From NCBI RefSeq assembly GCF_000767465.1, contig NZ_CP009291.1, positions 1,257,501 to 1,321,500 of the forward strand: a stretch of DNA of 64,000 bases, given 5' to 3'. Both the position numbers and the translations under genes were made by a program. Positions 9,412 to 19,982 of the stretch are shown here, one piece after another. Within the stretch, counting starts at the first letter, position 1, and each line of letters starts with the position of its first letter. The notes under the pieces are model-generated. The model did no database searches. It was not told the origin of the DNA and saw only the letters and a program-made list of their open reading frames with translations. The stretch is from Novosphingobium pentaromativorans US6-1. GTDB taxonomy: Bacteria; Pseudomonadota; Alphaproteobacteria; Sphingomonadales; Sphingomonadaceae.

Positions 9412-9906
9412 TCAGCTGCCGTTCGGTCCGGGGCCGCTCGGCCCGGCCTGGCCACCCATACCGCCGGCGCCAACGGCACCGATGTTGCCGAACAGATCTT
9501 CCAGCAGACCGCGGTGACGGCCCAGCGTCGGGGTCTTGTCACCGTTCGGGCTGATGCGGGCGACCTGCTCGACGCCGCGGCGATCGACGGCAACGACATT
9601 GCCTTTGGGATCGAAGCGCACGCGCAGGACCGTCTGCTCGGTCGTACGCGGACGGCCGAAGGGCGGCGTCTTCACGAACTGCGAAACGTAGTACCAGTCC
9701 TTCTCGCCGAACTGGCTGACGAAAGTCGGGCGACCGAGGGTCTTTTCCACCGAAAGGCGATTGTCCACGCCCGGCTGAACCGAATCGACCAGCGTCTGGT
9801 CGACGATATAGCCGCGATGATCCCGGATCGAAGTGCATCCGCCCGCCAGTGCAGCCAGGGCCATCACCAGGCCTGCCGCTGCGATCTTGGGACCAAAACT
9901 GCGCAT
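9412..9906 (-). CDS. bamE: BamE/SmpA-OmlA lipoprotein of the outer-membrane assembly machine
   Basis: The 164-residue protein has a lipoprotein signal peptide ending in the lipobox LAGGC (C24). A SmpA/OmlA domain follows (about 28-120) with the family features GRPTFVSQFG and DWYYVSQ, then a Gly/Pro-rich tail without clear structure. BamE stabilises the BamA-BamD complex on the inner face of the outer membrane. The start at 9906 is chosen over an in-frame ATG 13 codons upstream because a GGAG ribosome site sits about 8 bases before it and it gives a clean signal peptide. It is transcribed away from the divergent chaperone gene at 10053. Confidence 0.88.
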   Translation of the reverse strand: MRSFGPKIAAAGLVMALAALAGGCTSIRDHRGYIVDQTLVDSVQPGVDNRLSVEKTLGRPTFVSQFGEKDWYYVSQFVKTPPFGRPRTTEQTVLRVRFDPKGNVVAVDRRGVEQVARISPNGDKTPTLGRHRGLLEDLFGNIGAVGAGGMGGQAGPSGPGPNGS

Positions 9907-10052
9907 TTTCACACTCCAATCGTCCGGTTCGTCCATGCCAGGCATTGCCAGCAGGCGCCCCGCCCATATATCGGCCGGATTAACGGCATCGAGCCTTAAG
10001 GCCCTCCATCGCCTCGTGCAATGGGCGTTGGGGCAGCTGCGTTGAATTGCCG

Positions 10053-10607
10053 ATGAACGAAAGGCCAGTTACCCACGTGTCCCTCCTCTCACGCATTTTC
10101 GGCAAGGGCTCCGACAGCCGCGCGGCTGTCCGCCCCCTCTGGCATCGCACGGTGGAAATCGCGCGCGAGAAGGAGTGGTACGCGCAGTGCGGCGTGGCCG
10201 ACACCGTTCCCGGTCGCTTCGATGCAGTGACGCTGGTGACCTCGCTGGTGATGCTGCGCATGGAGCGGGACAAGACCCTGATCGAACCCTCGGTGCGCCT
10301 GACCGAGCTTTTCGTCGACGACATGGACGGCCAGCTGCGCCAGTCCGGCGTCGGCGACCTTGTCGTCGGCAAGCGCATGGGCAAGCTGATGAGCGTGTTC
10401 GGCGGACGCCTCGGCGCACTGCGCGAAGCCTTCGCCGCGGGTGACGCCGAGCAGGTCGGGGCCGCACTCGTCCCGGTGCTGGAGCGAAACGTGACGCTGA
10501 CCGAAGGCGCGAACACCCAAGCGCTGGCCGCTCGCCTGCAGGCCCTCGCCGCCCAGCTCGACGCCATTCCCGACGAGGACATCATGGCCGCAAGGATTGC
10601 GCGATGA
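10053..10607 (+). CDS. Ubiquinol-cytochrome c chaperone family protein (Cbp3-like)
   Basis: The protein of about 184 residues has the Ubiq_cyt_C_chap fold: a YAQCGVADTVPGRFDAVTLVTSL core, the conserved LTELFVDDMDGQLRQSGVGDL segment, and VGKRMGKLMSVFGGRLGAL. Mitochondrial Cbp3 binds newly made cytochrome b and helps assemble the bc1 complex; the bacterial role is inferred to be similar. ATG 10053 is taken as the start (a TTG lies two codons upstream and a GTG at about 10077). Its stop overlaps the DUF177 gene as ATGA (10604-10607). Confidence 0.88.
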   Translation: MNERPVTHVSLLSRIFGKGSDSRAAVRPLWHRTVEIAREKEWYAQCGVADTVPGRFDAVTLVTSLVMLRMERDKTLIEPSVRLTELFVDDMDGQLRQSGVGDLVVGKRMGKLMSVFGGRLGALREAFAAGDAEQVGAALVPVLERNVTLTEGANTQALAARLQALAAQLDAIPDEDIMAARIAR

Positions 10608-11122
10608 GCAACATCGAATTCTCCCGCGAGATCGACATCCGCCAGGTTGAAGGCAAGGCAATCCACGTCGAGGCCAACGAAGCGGAACGCGCCGCTTTGG
10701 CGACGCGTTTCAGCCTGGTGCGGATTTCGAAGCTCGAAGCCGATCTCGAACTCCACCGGTCCGGCGAGCGCGATGCCGAAGCGCGCGGCACGCTCAAGGC
10801 CAGCTTCGTCCAGTCCTGCGCCGTTTCGGCCGAGGACATCCCGGTCGAAGTGGAGGAGCCGCTGTTCTTCCGCTTCGTCCCGCAGGCGACGCACTACAAT
10901 CCCGACGAGGAAATCGAACTCGATGCCGACGACTGCGACGAGATCGAGTATTCCGGTACGCACATCGACCTTGGCGAAGCCGTCGCGCAGAGTCTTGCCC
11001 TGGCAATCGACCCGTTCCTGACCGGCCCCGAAGCGGAGGCTGCCCGCAAGGCCGCAGGGATCGGCTCGCCCGAAGATCAGGGGCCCTTCGCCGCGCTAAA
11101 GGGTCTCAACGTCAAGGGCTGA
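10604..11122 (+). CDS. YceD/DUF177-family protein
   Basis: The 172-residue acidic protein matches DUF177 (YceD). It has an N-terminal EFSREIDIRQV strand, a central CAVSAEDIPVEVEEPLFFRF stretch with a single Cys, and the late DLGEAVAQSLALAIDPF segment typical of the family. YceD relatives are linked to 23S rRNA accumulation and usually sit before rpmF; here the next gene is not rpmF, and the gene is coupled by ATGA overlap to the bc1 chaperone. A bidirectional terminator follows 41 bases after the stop. Confidence 0.85.
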   Translation: MSNIEFSREIDIRQVEGKAIHVEANEAERAALATRFSLVRISKLEADLELHRSGERDAEARGTLKASFVQSCAVSAEDIPVEVEEPLFFRFVPQATHYNPDEEIELDADDCDEIEYSGTHIDLGEAVAQSLALAIDPFLTGPEAEAARKAAGIGSPEDQGPFAALKGLNVKG

Positions 11123-11163
11123 CCCGGCACCTTCGCGCCTCCGCTAGCCAAGGCCGCAATGAA

Positions 11164-11185
11164 AAAGGGGGCCGAAGCCCCCTTT
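11164..11185. terminator. Bidirectional intrinsic terminator between the DUF177 gene and ssb
   Basis: Perfect 9-bp stem AAAGGGGGC (11164-11172) / GCCCCCTTT (11177-11185) with a CGAA tetraloop, flanked by A and T tracts, placed between convergent genes. Confidence 0.85.
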
Positions 11186-11207
11186 CCTGTCGACCTTGCG
11201 AGGTCGA

Positions 11208-11786
11208 TCAGAACGGAATGTCGTCGTCGAGATCGTCGCCGAAGCCGCCGCCGCTGCTGCTGCTGCCGCCCGACGAACCGCCGGAGCGACCCCAATCGTC
11301 ACCGCCACCGCCCGAACGACCCCAGTCATCGCCGCCGCGCGAGCCACCGCCCGAACGGCCACCGCCGCCGAAGCCACCCGACGAACCGCCTTCATTGAAG
11401 CCACCGGAGCGGCCGCCGCCGCTACCGCCGCCCTGCGCGCCGTCGAGCATGGTCATAACCGCGCCCGGGCCCTGCAGCACGACTTCGGTCGAGTAGCGGT
11501 CGTTGCCCTGCTGGTCCTGCCACTTGCGGGTGCGCAGCTGCCCTTCGATGTAGACCTTGCTGCCCTTTTTCAGGAAGCGCTCGGCCACGCCGGCCAGACC
11601 TTCGGAAAAGATCGCGACCGTATGCCATTCGGTACGCTCCTGGCGTTCGCCGGTATTGCGGTCCTTCCACGATTCACTGGTGGCGATGCGCAGGTTGCAA
11701 ACCTTGCCACCGTTCTGGAACGAACGGACTTCCGGGTCGGCCCCGAGATTGCCGACGAGAATGACCTTGTTGACGCTGCCTGCCAT
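11208..11786 (-). CDS. ssb: Single-stranded DNA-binding protein
   Basis: The 192-residue SSB has an N-terminal OB fold (about 1-112; opening [19 protein letters not shown], and [31 protein letters not shown] reaching to about residue 88). A long Gly/Ser/Arg-rich linker follows, then the acidic partner-binding tip DDDIPF at the C-terminus. The linker is unusually rich in Gly-Gly-Arg-Ser repeats, which makes the DNA at about 11240-11430 low in complexity. It forms a tetramer that coats ssDNA in replication and repair. Confidence 0.97.
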   Translation of the reverse strand: MAGSVNKVILVGNLGADPEVRSFQNGGKVCNLRIATSESWKDRNTGERQERTEWHTVAIFSEGLAGVAERFLKKGSKVYIEGQLRTRKWQDQQGNDRYSTEVVLQGPGAVMTMLDGAQGGGSGGGRSGGFNEGGSSGGFGGGGRSGGGSRGGDDWGRSGGGGDDWGRSGGSSGGSSSSGGGFGDDLDDDIPF

Positions 11787-11888
11787 GGAATCGCTTTCCT
11801 ATCGTGTGTGGCCGGTTGGGTAGCCAATCGCGGCGCCTGACGCCAACCCCGCAGGCGCCCCTTTCCCACAACCGAGGTAGAAGGATCG

Positions 11889-13726
<1,838 letters not shown>

Positions 13727-13730
<4 letters not shown>

Positions 13731-13966
13731 AGGACTTCCACTTCCATGGCTGCAGCGTGGGCGCGGCGCACGGCCACGATCATGCGGCCCACCGAAATCG
13801 CGATGGGATCGCGGCCGCCGAAGACGCCGCGATGGGAAACGGAAACCTTGGCTCCCTCATCGATGCCGAGCGCACGCAGGCGGTGCGCCTCCTCGTCGAC
13901 GAGGCAATTCCAGTCGACCGCCGTGATGCGGGCGCCCTGGCCTACGGGAAGCAAGTCTAAAGTCAT
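13727..13966 (-). CDS. feoA: FeoA, SH3-like partner of FeoB
   Basis: The 79-residue cytoplasmic SH3-like protein begins MTLDLLPVGQGARITAVDW and ends with an EVEVL strand. The start at 13966 is chosen because the open frame to 14032 adds sequence that runs through the presumed promoter and operator. Its stop overlaps the feoB start (ATGA). FeoA is required for FeoB-mediated Fe(II) uptake. An imperfect palindrome 30 bases upstream could be the iron operator. Confidence 0.9.
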
Positions 13967-13995
13967 GGGGCTGCGCTGCCAGATTAGTTCGTTAT

Positions 13996-14012
13996 TTGCA
14001 ACTGGTTCGCAA
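13996..14012 (-). promoter_or_regulatory. Candidate Fur-type operator of feoAB
   Basis: An imperfect palindrome, TTGCAAC-TG-GTTCGCAA on the plus strand, lies 30-46 bases before the feoA ATG. Outer TTGC/GCAA and inner AAC/GTT half-sites are symmetric, with one extra C. The position fits an iron-responsive operator, but the match to a Fur consensus is by eye only. Confidence 0.35.
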
Positions 14013-14071
14013 TAGCCAGCCCCACTTGTCATTGTTCGCGATCAAACCGGGAGGGGCGTCCGGAGAAAAAT

Positions 14072-14725
14072 TCAACGCGCCGGGTAGCGCAAGCGGCCCA
14101 GCAGCCGGGTCACGCTGAACCGGTCGTCAGGAGCACGAAAGACTTTCGCCTTGGTCTTCTCGAAGCGGATGATGCCGTCGATCCGGCGATCCAGAAAAGC
14201 GCGGGTTTCAGCCTTGTTCTCGCTCTTGTCGCGGGCATAGACCTGCAGCGTCGCAGCATAGATCGCTCCGAGGATCGCGCGCTTGGTATAGTGGTTGTAG
14301 TCCGTCGCGCTATCGCCCGCGAGGCGCCACATCACATCCGCGCTATGCCATCCCAGCTTCGTCGCGGCCACGACGTTTTGCGGCATGGCCATGATCGAAA
14401 GCGCCCGGGTCAGGGCTTCCTCACGCCCGGCGACCGCGTCGAGTCGCGCCATGACGAGGCGGCGGATACGCTCACGAATCGGAAGGTTCGCCAGCGATTC
14501 GGCCGGCGTCGTGGCCGCCATGCGTTCATCGACGTGACCGATCCAGGCGGCGATCATCGCCATCGCCCCGCCCTGGAAGGCGAACTGTGCCAGTTCGTTG
14601 TCGACGCCAGCCATGGCCGCGGCCTGCGCCACCGCTTCCTCGCTCCAGCCGTCGAACGCGACGGCATCGGCAATTGCCGGGGCGAGCTGACGGCGCAGCG
14701 CTTCGAGGGTCTGCGGTTCTTCCAT
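14072..14725 (-). CDS. COQ9-family protein (ubiquinone biosynthesis accessory factor)
   Basis: The protein of about 217 residues is a COQ9/RpsU-divergently-transcribed family member: helical, TetR-like in fold, with the family segments FDGWSEEAVAQAA, RERIRRLVMARLDAV, WHSADVMWRLAGD and TDYNHYTKRAILGA. COQ9 binds lipids and delivers ubiquinone intermediates to COQ7. A GTG five codons upstream (14740), four bases after the ankyrin gene stop, is an equally possible start. The two genes are co-directional. Confidence 0.88.
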   Translation of the reverse strand: MEEPQTLEALRRQLAPAIADAVAFDGWSEEAVAQAAAMAGVDNELAQFAFQGGAMAMIAAWIGHVDERMAATTPAESLANLPIRERIRRLVMARLDAVAGREEALTRALSIMAMPQNVVAATKLGWHSADVMWRLAGDSATDYNHYTKRAILGAIYAATLQVYARDKSENKAETRAFLDRRIDGIIRFEKTKAKVFRAPDDRFSVTRLLGRLRYPAR

Positions 14726-14744
14726 CACCTTGCCTGCCACCTGA

Positions 14745-15395
14745 TCACATCACCGGGCCGTAAACGGCCTGGGCCTTCTTCTTGTTCTTCGCCGCATACT
14801 CGTCGAGCACAGACGTCATCGGGCCGGTCTTGCTGTCGAGCGCCGCATAATCGCGCGCCGAACGGCCCGAATTGTCGGCACGGTTAGGATCGGCTCCAGC
14901 CTGGAGCAGCGCCTTGACGAGCTGCAGGTCCTTGCGATGCACCGCATAGATCAGCGGCGTTTCACCGGCGTCGTTCGATGGGTCCGGAGAGGCCTTCTGC
15001 TCCAGCAGGAATTCCGCGCCTTCGCGCCAGCCCAGATTGACCGCCATTTCCAGCGGCGTGCGGCCGTGATCGTCCGCGGCATTGACGTTGGCGCCATGCG
15101 AGACGAGGTAGTTGAGCCAGGTCAGGTCGCGGCGCGCGGTGACGATGTGCAGTGCGGTCTCGCCGGTGGTCACGTCGCGCGAATTGATGATCTGCGAGGA
15201 GGGCTCGAGCAGGGCTTCCTCAACCTTGGCTCCATCCTTCTTCTTCACCGCTTCGAGAAACTTGTACCCTTCGGAGAAGCCAGCCTGGGCCATCGCCGGC
15301 GAGGATACCGCAAGACCCGCGGCGAGCGCCGGCAAGGCTGCCATCAGGATCGCCCGAGAGATCCGCGCACCGTACCCCAAGTTGTTCCTGGACAC
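14745..15395 (-). CDS. Secreted ankyrin-repeat protein
   Basis: The 216-residue protein has an N-terminal signal peptide ending near AMAQ (residue 37) and then three to four ankyrin repeats, for example GETALHIVTARRDLTWLNYL, HGRTPLEMAVNLGWREGAEFL and GETPLIYAVHRKDLQLVKAL. The start is a GTG at 15395: it has a GGAGG ribosome site about 10 bases upstream and yields a proper signal peptide, whereas the longer open frame to 15785 crosses the divergent SCO gene. Likely periplasmic; binding partner unknown. Confidence 0.82.
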   Translation of the reverse strand: MSRNNLGYGARISRAILMAALPALAAGLAVSSPAMAQAGFSEGYKFLEAVKKKDGAKVEEALLEPSSQIINSRDVTTGETALHIVTARRDLTWLNYLVSHGANVNAADDHGRTPLEMAVNLGWREGAEFLLEQKASPDPSNDAGETPLIYAVHRKDLQLVKALLQAGADPNRADNSGRSARDYAALDSKTGPMTSVLDEYAAKNKKKAQAVYGPVM

Positions 15396-15485
15396 TTCGT
15401 ATTTCCTCCGACTTAGTCGATTCTTCCGGCGCTTGCCGCTGCCCGACCCAGGCATCGCACCTTGCATGGCGCGGCTTAGCAGAGC

Positions 15486-16103
15486 ATGAAGCGACGCGCC
15501 ATGACCTACCTGAATCGCTGGATAGCACCCCTTGCCCTCGGCCTTGCCGCGAGCCTGTCCCTCACCGCCTGCTCGCAGCAGGACCAGCCCGAGCGACCAC
15601 CGCTGGAAGGCGCCGCGATCGGCGGTCCCTTCACGCTGGTGGACAAGGACGGCAAGACCGTTACCTGGGACCAGTTCAAGGGCAAGTGGCGCATCGTCTA
15701 CTTCGGCTATACCTTCTGCCCGGATGCCTGCCCGCTTGACGTCCAGGCGATGATGCGCGGCTTCAACGCGTTCGACAAGGCACACCCCGCAGAAGCGGCG
15801 AAAGTGCAGCCGATCTTCATCTCGATCGATCCCGAGCGCGATACGCCCGAGGTGGTCGGCCAGTGGACTGCCGCCTTCGGGCCCCGGCTACTGGGCCTGA
15901 CCGGCACGCCCGATCAGGTAAGAGTGGCCGCCGACGCCTTTGTCGCCTATTACAAGAAGGGTGAGGAAACCCCCGGCGGATACCTGATGGACCACAGCCG
16001 CATTGCCTACCTGATGGACCCGGACGGCAAGCCCATTGCCATGCTTCCGGTAGACAAGGGCCCGGACGCCGTTGCCGCAGAACTTGCCAAGTGGGTGAAG
16101 TGA
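15486..16103 (+). CDS. SCO1/SenC-family copper-binding thioredoxin-like lipoprotein
   Basis: The 205-residue protein carries a lipoprotein signal (lipobox LTAC, C29) and an SCO domain with the copper-binding CPDAC pair (C78, C82) and the distal His in MDHSR. SCO proteins deliver copper to the CuA site of cytochrome c oxidase or act as thiol reductants. The FISIDPERDTPEVVGQW segment is diagnostic. No cytochrome oxidase gene is nearby. The stop overlaps the next gene as GTGA. Confidence 0.92.
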   Translation: MKRRAMTYLNRWIAPLALGLAASLSLTACSQQDQPERPPLEGAAIGGPFTLVDKDGKTVTWDQFKGKWRIVYFGYTFCPDACPLDVQAMMRGFNAFDKAHPAEAAKVQPIFISIDPERDTPEVVGQWTAAFGPRLLGLTGTPDQVRVAADAFVAYYKKGEETPGGYLMDHSRIAYLMDPDGKPIAMLPVDKGPDAVAAELAKWVK

Positions 16104-16579
16104 GCAGCGCGACGCCTTTCTGGGAGCGTCCGCTCGAAACGCTCGACCGCGCGCAGTGGGAAGCCCTGTGCGACGGTTGCGGGCAATGCTGCCTGCACAA
16201 GGTGGAAGACGCCGACACCGGAGAGATCTTCCATACCAACGTCGCGTGCAAGCTGCTCGACCTCAAGACCGCGCGCTGCAGCGACTATGCCAATCGCCGC
16301 AGCTTCGTGCCCGATTGCCTGAGCCTGAGCCTGAAGACCGCAGGCAGCCTCGACTGGTTGCCGCCGAGCTGCGCCTATCGCCTGCGCTCGGAAGGCCAGC
16401 CCCTGCCCGAATGGCACTACCTCGTCAGCGGGGATCGCAATGCCGTGCTCGAGGCGGGAATGTCGATCGTCGGCAAGGTGATCAGCGAGACCGTCGCCGG
16501 GCCGCTGGAGCATCACATCGTCTGGCCCTACGGCGAAGACGAGTTCGACGAGGATGCCTGCGAAGAGGAGGAAGGCTGA
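16100..16579 (+). CDS. YcgN/UPF0260 cysteine-cluster protein
   Basis: The protein of about 159 residues has the YcgN signature: FWERPLETL, CDGCGQCCLHKVED with a CxxCxxCC cluster, further conserved Cys (ACKLLDLKT, RCSDY, DCLSLS, SCAYRL) and a very acidic C-terminus. Cys arrangement suggests an Fe-S or zinc site; the biochemical role is not established. GTG 16100 is taken as start because it overlaps the SCO stop; GTG 16091 is in frame too. Confidence 0.88.
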   Translation: MSSATPFWERPLETLDRAQWEALCDGCGQCCLHKVEDADTGEIFHTNVACKLLDLKTARCSDYANRRSFVPDCLSLSLKTAGSLDWLPPSCAYRLRSEGQPLPEWHYLVSGDRNAVLEAGMSIVGKVISETVAGPLEHHIVWPYGEDEFDEDACEEEEG

Positions 16580-17309
16580 GGCCGTGCTCGACTGGCTGCG
16601 CCGCAATCCCCGCGAAGAGCCCGTCATCGACCTTGACGGCAAGGACGTTCCGATAGTCATTCGCCGCCATGACCGGGCGCGCCGCCTCACCATGCGGTTG
16701 GCCCCCGATGGCAGCGAAGTGCGCATCACGATCCCGACCTGGACGCGCACTGCAGAGGCTATCGCCTTCGCCGGATCGCGGCGGGACTGGCTGGCCCGCC
16801 AGCTCGCCTCCCTGCCTGTCGCCGAGCCCCTGGCCCATGGCGCGCAGATCCGCTTTCGCGGTGAGATCCTGGTCATCCGTCACGATCCGCTGGCCCCGCG
16901 CCGCGCCGTCCATGGCGCAGGCGCGGTTTCCCTCGGCGGTCCCGAATCCTCGCTGCAGTCCCGCCTCAGGCGTTGGCTGGAGGGCGAAGCGCGTGCGCTC
17001 ATGGCCGACGACCTGCTAGAGTACTGCACGCGTGCGCAAGTCGATGCGCCCAAGCTGGCGCTTTCCAGCGCGAAACGGCGCTGGGGCAGCTGCGCCCCCG
17101 ACGGCTCCATCCGCATAAACTGGCGCCTGATCATGGCCCCGGACTTCGTGCGCCGCTCGGTCGTCGCCCACGAAGTGGCCCACCTCATCCATTTCGACCA
17201 TTCGCCCGCATTCCATGCCTGCCTCGATGCGCTGTTCGAAGGCGATATTCGGGCCGCGAATGCCTGGCTCAAGGCCCACGGGCGAGAGCTTTACCTCCCC
17301 TTCGGCTAG
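16554..17309 (+). CDS. YgjP/SprT-like M48-type zinc metallopeptidase
   Basis: The 251-residue protein belongs to the YgjP (DUF45) metallopeptidases: an N-terminal beta-rich domain with RLTMRLAPDGSEVRITIP, then KLALSSAKRRWGSCAPDGSIRINWRL, then the zinc site HEVAH (H206, E207, H210) with a third His in DHS (H216). It overlaps the YcgN gene by 26 bases if the ATG at 16554 is used; a GTG at 16584 would remove the overlap. Substrates of the family are poorly known. Confidence 0.85.
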   Translation: MPAKRRKAEAVLDWLRRNPREEPVIDLDGKDVPIVIRRHDRARRLTMRLAPDGSEVRITIPTWTRTAEAIAFAGSRRDWLARQLASLPVAEPLAHGAQIRFRGEILVIRHDPLAPRRAVHGAGAVSLGGPESSLQSRLRRWLEGEARALMADDLLEYCTRAQVDAPKLALSSAKRRWGSCAPDGSIRINWRLIMAPDFVRRSVVAHEVAHLIHFDHSPAFHACLDALFEGDIRAANAWLKAHGRELYLPFG

Positions 17310-17342
17310 CGTTTGCTGCCCGAAGCGCCTAAGTAGGGCCCC

Positions 17343-17837
17343 ATGTCGTTGTTCAAACGCTCAGGATACTGGAAGGACGTCAGCCCCACGGGGATGGTCG
17401 CCGATTTCAAGGCAGTCTGGAAACAGGCCGGCAGCAACCGCTGGCGCATTGCCGCGCTTTCGGCCGCCTGCACTTTCGGCGTGTTCTTCACGATGTACCA
17501 GCAGGAGGCGAAAGGCCCGCAGCCGCCGCCCAAGATCACCTATATCTCGACGTTCTCCGGCCATCGCACCGAGGCCGAGATCATCGCGTCCAACATCGCG
17601 AACCAGAAGCGCAAGGAAGCGGTCGCCCGCGAACTGGCCAGGCGCGACGAGGAAGTGCGCAACATCTACAAGACGATCGGCCGCATGTCCGGCATGGATG
17701 TAGAGAAGATCGCCCGCGAAGCCGAGGCCGAGCAGGCCGCTCAGCAAGCCGCGCAGCAGAAGAAACAGGGCAAGCTGCCCGAGGGCGTGACATCGGTCGA
17801 CCAGATCGACGCCCAGCAGGACGAAGCCACCCGGTGA
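17343..17837 (+). CDS. Hypothetical single-pass membrane protein with coiled coil
   Basis: The 164-residue protein has one membrane segment (about 35-52), a periplasmic or cytoplasmic Pro-rich turn (PQPPPK), and a long Ala/Glu/Gln/Arg-rich helical region (about 75-145) that looks like a coiled coil. I do not recognise a named domain. It sits directly upstream of ribD, whose GTG overlaps its stop, so it is part of the ribD-ribE transcript. Confidence 0.7.
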   Translation: MSLFKRSGYWKDVSPTGMVADFKAVWKQAGSNRWRIAALSAACTFGVFFTMYQQEAKGPQPPPKITYISTFSGHRTEAEIIASNIANQKRKEAVARELARRDEEVRNIYKTIGRMSGMDVEKIAREAEAEQAAQQAAQQKKQGKLPEGVTSVDQIDAQQDEATR

Positions 17838-18820
17838 CGGCCGATAGCCGCGAGGACGCGCGCTGGCTGGCCGCAGCCGCCAGTCTGGCCACTCGCGCCC
17901 GGCCGATCAGCCGGCCCAATCCCGGCGTCGGCGCGATCATCGTCAAGCAGGGCAAGGTCGTCGCCCGCGGCTGGACCCGCGCGACGGGGCGCCCTCATGC
18001 CGAAGCCGTCGCGCTCGATGCCGCCGGTAAGGCGGCCCGCGGCGGCACGCTCTACGTAACTCTTGAACCCTGCGCCCACGAATCGCCGCGCGGCCCTGCC
18101 TGCGCCGATCTCGTCAGTGCATCGGGACTTTCCCGCGTCGTGATCGGCTGCATGGACCCCGATCCGCGCACCGCAGGCTTAGGGCTGGAGCGTATCCGCG
18201 CTGCCGGGATCGCGGCCGATCACCTGCCCTCCCCCGCCTGCGAGGAAAGCCTCTCCGGCTATCTGGTATCGAAGCGGCTGGGGCGGCCTGAAGTGACGCT
18301 CAAGCTCGCCATGTCGCTCGACGGCTGCATTGCGCTCCAGTCGGGCGAAAGCCAGTGGATCACGGGTGCGCAGGCGCGTGCGCATACCCATGCGATGCGC
18401 GCCAGGGCCGATGCGATCCTCGTCGGCGGCGGCACCCTGCGCGCCGATGCCCCGCGTCTCGACGTGCGCCTGCCCGGCCTCGAACTGCGCAGCCCCGAGC
18501 GTTGGGTACTGACCGGCGGCAAGGCTCCCGCAGGCTGGTACGCCCTGCCCTCGCCCGAAGCGATCGCAGGCATGGACGGCGTGCAATACCTCTTCGTCGA
18601 AGGCGGCGCTGGTGCCGCTTCGTCCTTCCTGCGCGCGGGACTGGTCGACCGGCTACTGATCTACCGCGCGCCGATCCTGGTGGGCGGGCAGCCCGCCGTC
18701 CGGGATTTCGGCCTCGCATCGCTCGCCTCGGCGCATGGCCAGTGGCGGATTACCGAACGACGGCAGCTTGGCAGCGACACACTCGAAGTCTACAGCCGCA
18801 TCCCATGTTCACAGGAATAG
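17834..18820 (+). CDS. ribD: RibD, bifunctional riboflavin deaminase/reductase
   Basis: The 328-residue enzyme catalyses the second and third steps of riboflavin synthesis. The N-terminal zinc deaminase has PHAEAVALD (H55, E57) and [14 protein letters not shown] (C80, C90); the C-terminal reductase (about 150-325) has [14 protein letters not shown] and the [13 protein letters not shown] nucleotide-binding loop. The start is GTG, overlapping the upstream stop. ribE overlaps its 3' end by 16 bases. Confidence 0.95.
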   Translation: MTADSREDARWLAAAASLATRARPISRPNPGVGAIIVKQGKVVARGWTRATGRPHAEAVALDAAGKAARGGTLYVTLEPCAHESPRGPACADLVSASGLSRVVIGCMDPDPRTAGLGLERIRAAGIAADHLPSPACEESLSGYLVSKRLGRPEVTLKLAMSLDGCIALQSGESQWITGAQARAHTHAMRARADAILVGGGTLRADAPRLDVRLPGLELRSPERWVLTGGKAPAGWYALPSPEAIAGMDGVQYLFVEGGAGAASSFLRAGLVDRLLIYRAPILVGGQPAVRDFGLASLASAHGQWRITERRQLGSDTLEVYSRIPCSQE

Positions 18821-19422
18821 TCACCGCCGTCGGCCAGATCCGCGAAACCCGCAAGACCGGGGACCTTCGCGCCGTCATCACCTGCCCCTTCGATCCCGCC
18901 GGGATAGCGATGGGCGCTTCCATCGCCTGTTCGGGCGTGTGTCTGACTGTCGTCGACAAGGGCGGCGTGGCCGGCGATGCCTGGTTCGCGGTCGACATTT
19001 CGGCGGAATCCGTGGCGCGCACCGTGCCCGGGCGCTGGGAACAGGGCACCAGCCTCAACCTCGAGCCCGCACTCAAGCTGGGCGACGAACTGGGCGGCCA
19101 CATCGTCACCGGCCATGTCGACGGGGTCGGCAAGATCGTCTCGGTGACACCGGAAGGCGATTCGCGCCGTTTCGTGATCGAGGCCTCCGCCGACCTTGCC
19201 CCCTTCATCGCGCCCAAGGGCTCGATCACCGTCGACGGCATTTCGCTGACGGTAAACGACGTGACCGACCAGCCCGGCGGCACCTGCCACTTCGCTCTCA
19301 ACATCATCCCGCATACCGCGCAGGTCACCACCATCGGTGCTGCCAAGGCGGGGGATAGCGTGAATCTGGAGATCGACGTGCTCGCCCGCTACCTCAAGCG
19401 GATGCAGAGCCTGCGGGGCTAG
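18805..19422 (+). CDS. ribE: Riboflavin synthase alpha subunit
   Basis: The 205-residue enzyme has the family start [10 protein letters not shown] and two lumazine-binding repeats; the second begins near HIVTGHVDGVG. It dismutates two 6,7-dimethyl-8-ribityllumazine molecules to riboflavin. The ATG lies inside the end of ribD, in another frame, so translation is coupled. ribBA and ribH were not seen in the window, and no FMN riboswitch precedes the operon. Confidence 0.95.
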   Translation: MFTGIVTAVGQIRETRKTGDLRAVITCPFDPAGIAMGASIACSGVCLTVVDKGGVAGDAWFAVDISAESVARTVPGRWEQGTSLNLEPALKLGDELGGHIVTGHVDGVGKIVSVTPEGDSRRFVIEASADLAPFIAPKGSITVDGISLTVNDVTDQPGGTCHFALNIIPHTAQVTTIGAAKAGDSVNLEIDVLARYLKRMQSLRG

Positions 19423-19425
19423 GTC

Positions 19426-19980
19426 TCAGGCCGAGAGCGGCCCGAGTGCAAAACTCTCGCGCGTGATTTCAAAGATCACGTGATCGACCATGACACCGCA
19501 GCGTTCGAAGGAACGGCTGCGGCCGGGCACGAGCCTGCCGCCGATGTTGGCCATAGCCTTGCGCGAGATCGCGTTGTCGGCACCAACCTGGAAGATGGCG
19601 CGATCATAATGCGCGAGGGCGTGGGCGAGCATCAGTGCCTTGAACTCGGCATTGTAGCCCAGCCCCCAATAGGCGCGGGCAAGGAACGACCAGCCGATCT
19701 CGATCTCGCCCGGCGCTTCTGCCTCGGCCTCGCCGAAACGGGTCGATCCGATGATTGTCTCGCCGTCCGGCGCCAGCCTGTCGACGATCGCAAGGGCGCC
19801 GCCGCCGGCAAGGGCTTCGTCGAAGTAGGCCCGGAACACGGGTTCCTGCCAGCGGTCATGCGATGGATGCCCGGCCCAGATCTCACGATCCGAGGCCACG
19901 GCGAACAGCGCGTCCCAGTCGCCGGGGCGCAAGGGACGCAGCGTCAGCCGATCCCCATGGAGGACCGGCTGACGATCCAT
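19426..19980 (-). CDS. GNAT-family (RimJ-like) N-acetyltransferase
   Basis: The 184-residue protein resembles the RimJ/RimL branch of GNAT enzymes: RLTLRPLRPGDWDALFAVASD at the start, a WSFLARAYWGLGYNAEFKALM acetyl-CoA-binding region and the following helix. Substrate unknown. It is 2 bases downstream of the aminotransferase on the same strand and convergent with ribE. Confidence 0.8.
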   Translation of the reverse strand: MDRQPVLHGDRLTLRPLRPGDWDALFAVASDREIWAGHPSHDRWQEPVFRAYFDEALAGGGALAIVDRLAPDGETIIGSTRFGEAEAEAPGEIEIGWSFLARAYWGLGYNAEFKALMLAHALAHYDRAIFQVGADNAISRKAMANIGGRLVPGRSRSFERCGVMVDHVIFEITRESFALGPLSA

Positions 19981-19982
19981 TG

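Noticed and set aside
11230..11430. Possible tandem repeat array in ssb
   Set aside because: The repeats are codons of the Gly/Ser/Arg-rich linker, low in complexity but not a separate repeat element.
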